DNA of 57,951 bases from contig DUAN01000228.1 of assembly GCA_012960845.1 (NCBI GenBank), positions 1 to 57,951 on the forward strand, written 5' to 3'. Origin of the DNA: Planctomycetota bacterium. Lineage in GTDB: Bacteria; Planctomycetota; UBA8108; UBA1146. The position numbers were made by a program, and so were the translations under genes. Shown piece by piece: positions 53,214 to 57,951 of this stretch; position 1 is the stretch's first letter; each line of letters starts with the position of its first letter. The notes beneath the pieces are model-generated. The model was not told the origin of the DNA. It searched no databases and saw only the letters and a program-made list of their open reading frames with translations.

Positions 53214-56200
53214 ATGAATTCCTCCGCCTCTCCTGCCACTTCCTCTCCTGCCACTTCGTTACAGCGTCCTCCGCGGTGGCCGCTGGCAGTGGTGCTCCTG
53301 CTCCTCGGCGGCTCGGTGGCACACCCTGTCGCCGCAGCAGACATCGATTTCAACGACACGATCCGGCCGATCCTCTCCGACCGCTGCTTCCCCTGCCACG
53401 GTCCCGATGCCGCGGCAAGAAAGGGCCGATTGCGACTCGATCGAAGGGAAGATGCGCTGGCACCACGGCCCGACGGTGCCGCCATCGTGCCGGGTGATCC
53501 AGCCGCCAGTCTGATCCTCGAGAGGTTGCACCTCGATGATCCGCAGGAGCGCATGCCTCCCCCCTCCTCGAAACTGGAAATCAACAGCGAGGAGATCGCC
53601 TCGATCGAACGCTGGATCGCCGAAGGAGCCCACTACCAGCAACACTGGTCCTTCCTCCCCCCGGTCGCAGCGGCGATCCCCGAGGTGCAGGACCCGCAGT
53701 GGCCCGCCGGAACCATCGACCATTTCATCCTGGCGAAGCTCGAATCCAAGGGGCTCCGGCCGGCGGCTACGGCACAACGAGAGACGCTGGCACGACGTGC
53801 GGCCTTCATCCTCACAGGAATGGCAGCGGATCTCGATGCTCTCGACCGCCACCTCGCCGACCGATCGACCGACGCCTGGTCCCACTGGATAGATTTCCTG
53901 CTGGCGTCCCCCGCCTTTGGCGAACAGATGGCGAGTCATTGGCTCGATGTGGCCCGCTATGCCGACAGTCACGGTTATCAATCCGATGTTCACCGCTCGA
54001 CCTGGCCGTGGCGAGACTGGGTCATCGATGCCTTCAACGACAACCTGCCCCATGATCAGTTCATCACCTGGCAGGTCGCCGGGGATCTGCTGGAAGATGC
54101 AACCCAGGAACAGATCCTGGCGACCACCTTCCAGCGGCTTCACCGCCAGACCAACGAGGGAGGCAGCGTCGAGGAGGAGTTTCGCGCCGAGTATGTTGCC
54201 GATCGCACCCAGACCTTTGCCAGCGCATTTCTCGGTCTGACCCTCGAGTGCGCAAGGTGTCACGACCACAAGTTCGACCCCTTGAAGCAGCAGGAGTTCT
54301 ACTCCCTCTCGGCGTTCTTCGACAACATCGATGAGAGTGGCCTGTACTCCCACTTCACCTCGGCAGTCCCGACCCCGGCGCTGGCGCTGGTCGATGAGGA
54401 GGCACGCAGCCAGATCGAACAACTCACCGGAGAAGTCGAGGCTGCAGAAACTCATCTGAAGCAGCTCGAACGCTCGAGACGCGAAGAGTTCGCCCGCTGG
54501 CAACAGGGCCAGCAGGGCTCCCACCCTTCCCCCATCATCACCGATGTGGTCGCTGCCTATTGCTTCGACGAGATCGTCGAAGGCAAGTGTGAGAACCAGA
54601 TCAATCCAGAACTACCCGCCACTGCTCACGCCGCCCTCTCCCTGATGGATGGGATTCAGGGGAAAGCGATTCGACTGACCGGAGATGATGCACTCGGTTT
54701 GGGAGCGATCGGCGCCTACAGCCGTAGTGATCCCTTCAGCATCTCGCTGTGGATAAGACCGGAGGAGACGACCGATCGTGCGGTGATCCTCCATCGCTCG
54801 CGAGCGTGGACCGATGCTGCCAGCCAGGGGTATCAGTTGCTGCTGGAGCAAGGACGCCTGTCTGCTGCACTGATTCACTTCTGGCCCGGAGATGCCATCG
54901 CGGTCGCCAGTCGCCAACAGATCGAAGCGGGGCGCTGGAGCCATATCGTCTTCTCCTACGACGGGTCGAGCCGAGCCGCCGGAATCGACCTCTACATCGA
55001 TGGCCAACTCGCCCCGAAGGAGATCGTACGGGATCATCTGCGCTCTCCCATCACCGGAGGCGGACCCTACTTCGCCATCGGAGAACGATTTCGCGACCGA
55101 GGTTTCAAGGATGGTGGCGTCGACCAGATGCAACTGGTGGGACGCTCCATCAGCGCCGCCGAGGTGCGCAAATTGTATCTCGCCGGGAAAGACCCCGACG
55201 CAGTGCCTCAATTCGAAGAAGAGGAGTTGTATCGCTGGTGGTTGCTGGCGATGGACGAGGTGACCCGCACCGCTCGGGACCAGCTGGCTAGCGCACGGAA
55301 AGCCCACAACAACTTCACCGATCGACACCCGAAGATCATGGTGATGGAGGAGATGGCCACCGCCCGCCCCACCTACCTGCTCAAGCGTGGCCGTTACGAT
55401 TCACCGGGAATCGAGGTGTCACCAGATGTGCCGGCGATCCTGCCTCCGCTCCCCGATGGAGCCGCCCGAAACCGACTGACGCTGGCTCGCTGGCTCGTCT
55501 CGGAGGGTCATCCGTTGACGGCAAGGGTCGCGGTCAATCGCCTGTGGCAGATCGCCTTCGGGCAGGGGATCGTTCCCACCTCTGGTGACTTCGGTAGCCA
55601 GGGTACGAGGCCCTCGCACCGACAACTTCTCGATCACCTCGCGACAGATTTCATCGGTGGGGGCTGGAACCTCAAGGCGACTCTCAAGAAGATGCTGCTC
55701 TCTGCCACCTGGCGACAATCTTCTGCCGTCGAGCCCCGATCGAAGTCCATCGATCCCGACAACCGCCTGCTGGCACGGGGACCATCGCTTCGCATGTCCG
55801 CCGAGATGATCCGCGATCAGATGTTGCAGTCGAGTGGATTGCTGGTGACCACCATCGGCGGACCACCGGTACTTCCCTACCAGCCACCCGGACTGTGGCA
55901 GGAGAAGAGTGGTCATACCTACACCCCATCGAAGGGGGATGGATTGTACCGCAGGAGCCTGTACACCTTCTGGAAGCGTACCTCTCCTCCACCCACGATG
56001 ATGATCTTCGATGCTTCCAAGCGTGATGTGTGCGTGACCTTTCGACATCGCACCAGTACTCCGATGCAGTCGCTGGTGTTGATGAACGATCCCCAGTTCG
56101 TCGAGGCCGCAAGGATGCTCGCACGACGGGTGATGCTGGATGATCGGAAGGAACCGACCGGAACCATCGGCCTCGCTTTCCGGCGGCTCACGGGGCGGCG

Positions 56201-56405
56201 CCCCTCTACACCCGAGTTAGAGATCCTGCAGCAACTCCACCAGCAACTGTTACTCGAGTTCCAGGAGGATCCGCAAGTCGCGACACTTTGGCTGCAGGTG
56301 GGTGACAGTCCGCTCGATCCCTCCATCGATCCGATCGAATGGGCCGCCCTGACAGCGGTCTGCTCTTCTCTGATGAACCTGGATGAAACCACGAGGTTGA
56401 GATGA
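53214..56405 (+). CDS. Planctomycete cytochrome-c/DUF1549/DUF1553 protein with LamG-like insert
   Basis: 1063 residues. After a signal peptide (WPLAVVLLLLGGSVAHPVAAA) comes the planctomycete cytochrome-c domain with CFPCHG (haem CxxCH), then DUF1549 (LARRAAFILTGM, FLLASPAFGEQMASHWLDVA, RYADSHGY; a second CARCHDHKFDPL motif), a concanavalin-like LamG domain (about 520-690, SRSDPFSISLWIRPEE) and DUF1553 (LARWLVSEGHPLTARVAVNR, DFGSQGTRPSHRQLLDHL). Such proteins are periplasmic and probably redox- or glycan-related. ATG 53214 is the best start; ATG 53169 and 53181 are in frame. Signal-region codons contain a duplicated SPATS. Confidence 0.92.
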   Translation: MNSSASPATSSPATSLQRPPRWPLAVVLLLLGGSVAHPVAAADIDFNDTIRPILSDRCFPCHGPDAAARKGRLRLDRREDALAPRPDGAAIVPGDPAASLILERLHLDDPQERMPPPSSKLEINSEEIASIERWIAEGAHYQQHWSFLPPVAAAIPEVQDPQWPAGTIDHFILAKLESKGLRPAATAQRETLARRAAFILTGMAADLDALDRHLADRSTDAWSHWIDFLLASPAFGEQMASHWLDVARYADSHGYQSDVHRSTWPWRDWVIDAFNDNLPHDQFITWQVAGDLLEDATQEQILATTFQRLHRQTNEGGSVEEEFRAEYVADRTQTFASAFLGLTLECARCHDHKFDPLKQQEFYSLSAFFDNIDESGLYSHFTSAVPTPALALVDEEARSQIEQLTGEVEAAETHLKQLERSRREEFARWQQGQQGSHPSPIITDVVAAYCFDEIVEGKCENQINPELPATAHAALSLMDGIQGKAIRLTGDDALGLGAIGAYSRSDPFSISLWIRPEETTDRAVILHRSRAWTDAASQGYQLLLEQGRLSAALIHFWPGDAIAVASRQQIEAGRWSHIVFSYDGSSRAAGIDLYIDGQLAPKEIVRDHLRSPITGGGPYFAIGERFRDRGFKDGGVDQMQLVGRSISAAEVRKLYLAGKDPDAVPQFEEEELYRWWLLAMDEVTRTARDQLASARKAHNNFTDRHPKIMVMEEMATARPTYLLKRGRYDSPGIEVSPDVPAILPPLPDGAARNRLTLARWLVSEGHPLTARVAVNRLWQIAFGQGIVPTSGDFGSQGTRPSHRQLLDHLATDFIGGGWNLKATLKKMLLSATWRQSSAVEPRSKSIDPDNRLLARGPSLRMSAEMIRDQMLQSSGLLVTTIGGPPVLPYQPPGLWQEKSGHTYTPSKGDGLYRRSLYTFWKRTSPPPTMMIFDASKRDVCVTFRHRTSTPMQSLVLMNDPQFVEAARMLARRVMLDDRKEPTGTIGLAFRRLTGRRPSTPELEILQQLHQQLLLEFQEDPQVATLWLQVGDSPLDPSIDPIEWAALTAVCSSLMNLDETTRLR
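53228..53257. repeat. 15-base tandem duplication in the PSD1 signal region
   Basis: CTCTCCTGCCACTTC occurs at 53228 and 53243, duplicating the pentapeptide SPATS just before the signal-peptide core. Confidence 0.9.
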
Positions 56406-57817
56406 ACCGCCCGCGAGAGCCACTTCCGAACCGTAGAGATTTCCTCTCCGCTGCTGCGGGTCTCGCAGCAGGGGGAACCCTGTGGGGTTGGCTCCCCTCC
56501 AGTGGCCATTCGATGGATGTCCCGCTTCAGAACACTGCAGCGAGAGCCCGCCGCGTCATCTGGTTATTCCAGAGTGGCGGACCATCCCAGATCGACCTGT
56601 TCGATCCAAAACCTCTGCTCCAACAACGTCACGGCGAGCAACTTCCCCCATCGATCCGCATGGGACAGCGACTCACTGCCATGTCAGGCAATCAATCCTC
56701 CTTACCGCTGGTGGCGAGCCCCTTCCAGTTCGCTGCTCATGGTGAATGCGGATCGCAGTTCAGCGAGTTACTGCCGCACACCGCAGCGATCGCCGACAAG
56801 TTGTGCATCGTCCGCTCGCTGCACACCCAGGCGATCAATCACGACCCGGCCATCACCTTCGTCCAAACCGGGTCCGAGATCGCTGGAAGACCTTCGATCG
56901 GAGCCTGGCTCTCCTATGGTCTGGGAGCAGGGAATCCAAACCTTCCGGCGAGCATCGCCATGGTGACCCAGAACAAGAGTGGACAGCCGCTCTATTCACG
57001 ACTGTGGGGAGCGGGCTTCCTGCCTTCAGAACATCAAGGGATCCAGTTCCGTTCCGGCAAGGACCCGGTGCTCTTCCTCCAGGATCCCGACGGATTGTCG
57101 AGATCGATGCGGCGAAAGATGCTCGATGCATTGCTTCGACTGCACGATCTCCAGGATCCACAATCGCGCCCGCACAGCACTACAGCCAATGACCGCAACG
57201 AACTCGCCTGGCGGATGCAAACCTCGGTGCCAGAGGTCGCCGACCTCTCCGATGAGCCCGACGAGATTTTCGAGATGTACGGTAAGGACTCCAGGACTCC
57301 AGGAACCTACGCTGCCAACTGCATCCTCGCCAGACGCCTCGCCGAGCGTGGTGTTCGATTCACCCAGTTGTTCCATCAGGGCTGGGATCAGCATGGCAAT
57401 CTTCCAGGGGCGATTCGAACCCAGTGCCGGGAGACGGATCAGGCCTCCGCTGCGCTGGTTCTCGACCTGGAACGGCGCGGACTGCTCGATGACACCCTGG
57501 TCATCTGGGGCGGCGAATTCGGGCGCACCAGTTATTGCCAGGGCAAGTTGACTCCACAGGGATTTGGCCGCGATCACCATCCTCGCTGCTTTTCGATGTG
57601 GATGGCCGGTGGCGGCGTGAAGGCGGGACTCACCTACGGCTCGACAGACGACATCGGGTACAACATCAGCGAGAACCCGATGGATGTTCATGACCTGCAG
57701 GCCACCATCCTCCACCTGCTGGGGCTCGACCACGAGAAGCTGACCTACAAGCATCTGGGGAGGCGATTCCGACTCACCGATGTCCATGGCAAGGTGATCG
57801 AACCGCTGCTGGCGTGA
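56402..57817 (+). CDS. DUF1501 protein with Tat signal
   Basis: 471 residues. The N-terminus NRRDFLSAAAGLAAGG is a twin-arginine signal, so it is exported folded. DUF1501 (sulfatase-like fold) motifs: VIWLFQSGGPSQIDLFDPKP, INHDPAITFVQTGSE, WGGEFGRTSYCQGK and GRDHHPRCFSMWMAGGGVKAG, whose Asp and His are likely metal ligands. ATG 56402 overlaps the stop of the DUF1549/DUF1553 gene (ATGA). The pair is a standard planctomycete module; the reaction is not established. Confidence 0.93.
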   Translation: MNRPREPLPNRRDFLSAAAGLAAGGTLWGWLPSSGHSMDVPLQNTAARARRVIWLFQSGGPSQIDLFDPKPLLQQRHGEQLPPSIRMGQRLTAMSGNQSSLPLVASPFQFAAHGECGSQFSELLPHTAAIADKLCIVRSLHTQAINHDPAITFVQTGSEIAGRPSIGAWLSYGLGAGNPNLPASIAMVTQNKSGQPLYSRLWGAGFLPSEHQGIQFRSGKDPVLFLQDPDGLSRSMRRKMLDALLRLHDLQDPQSRPHSTTANDRNELAWRMQTSVPEVADLSDEPDEIFEMYGKDSRTPGTYAANCILARRLAERGVRFTQLFHQGWDQHGNLPGAIRTQCRETDQASAALVLDLERRGLLDDTLVIWGGEFGRTSYCQGKLTPQGFGRDHHPRCFSMWMAGGGVKAGLTYGSTDDIGYNISENPMDVHDLQATILHLLGLDHEKLTYKHLGRRFRLTDVHGKVIEPLLA

Positions 57818-57951
57818 GAATCCCGTTCACCGTCAGGTGACTCTCCTGCACCCCTGGTGCGGGTCTAACAAATTGCCCTTCAACTTGGCTTGTAATCCCT
57901 ACCCCAACAAGGCCCAATAGACCCAGGCCCAATAGAATGAGAGCCCCATGA
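57818..57951. other. Spacer at the right edge
   Basis: Short GCACC/GGTGC hairpin near 57850 and a 15-base repeat (GGCCCAATAG-type, two copies near 57911-57936). An ATG at 57948 preceded by GAGAG may start a further plus-strand gene beyond the window. Confidence 0.4.

Noticed and set aside
53259..54524. 421-codon frame antisense to the DUF1549/DUF1553 gene
   Set aside because: The sense gene has CxxCH and family domains; the antisense shows no motif.

Overview
The window is a GC-rich, gene-dense bacterial chromosome segment that most likely comes from a member of the Planctomycetota. The strongest cue is the translationally coupled pair at the right end: a cytochrome-c/DUF1549/DUF1553 protein with a LamG-like insert, followed by a Tat-signal DUF1501 protein. 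This pair is largely a planctomycete/PVC signature. Supporting cues are a ThiD2-ThiE fusion, a Gram-negative envelope (GmhA/GmhB heptose genes, several lipoproteins, a predicted outer-membrane barrel) and an exported HEAT/vWA protein. No rRNA, tRNA, insertion sequence, phage gene or CRISPR array was found. About a third of the genes start with TTG or GTG behind good Shine-Dalgarno sites, and neighbouring genes often overlap by 4 bases.

Layout. 1-4.8 kb: cut-off lipoprotein, dapF, purM with a small membrane protein, thiE overlapping a YqaA-type membrane protein. 4.8-8.8 kb: coupled gmhA-gmhB-ChaN-like lipoprotein operon and a TIM-barrel protein. 9.3-11.8 kb: aminotransferase-pgi pair. 11.8-18.6 kb: XRE regulator, M14 metallopeptidase, MATE exporter and two exported proteins. 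18.9-22.5 kb: pcnB, lexA and a tail-anchored protein. 22.9-25.8 kb: TraB-like protein, SCP2-type thiolase, nitroreductase. 25.8-30.1 kb: PilZ protein, HEAT/vWA protein, four-helix membrane protein. 30.1-33.8 kb: KDPG aldolase, UPF0173 hydrolase, diacylglycerol-kinase-like protein, GHL10-type lipoprotein. 34-36.7 kb: tiny Cys-rich lipoprotein with its own terminator, then a poly-aspartate lipoprotein coupled to an alpha/alpha-toroid protein. 36.8-39 kb: Rieske protein, Nfu-type Fe-S carrier and a cyclic-nucleotide-binding/haem-oxygenase-like diiron fusion. 39.2-41.2 kb: three tandem AIM24 paralogues. 41.3-44.7 kb: GNAT, a GNAT-aminotransferase fusion and a homocysteine S-methyltransferase.

45.0-52.5 kb is the most notable region. 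It is a minus-strand peptide-export cassette that reads, in transcription order: a 69-residue peptide with a textbook double-glycine leader and a Lys/Gly-rich, Cys-free core; a strong terminator-like hairpin; a cyclic-nucleotide-binding protein; an HlyD-type adaptor; a C39-peptidase ABC transporter; and a second NHLM-type ABC transporter with degenerate N-terminal domains. No peptide-modifying enzyme is visible beside it, so the peptide may be cleaved and exported unmodified. The hairpin after the precursor gene probably sets a high peptide-to-exporter ratio.

A second window-wide theme is short tandem duplications (12-20 base units, 2-4 copies) in spacers, around start and stop codons, and inside signal peptides.
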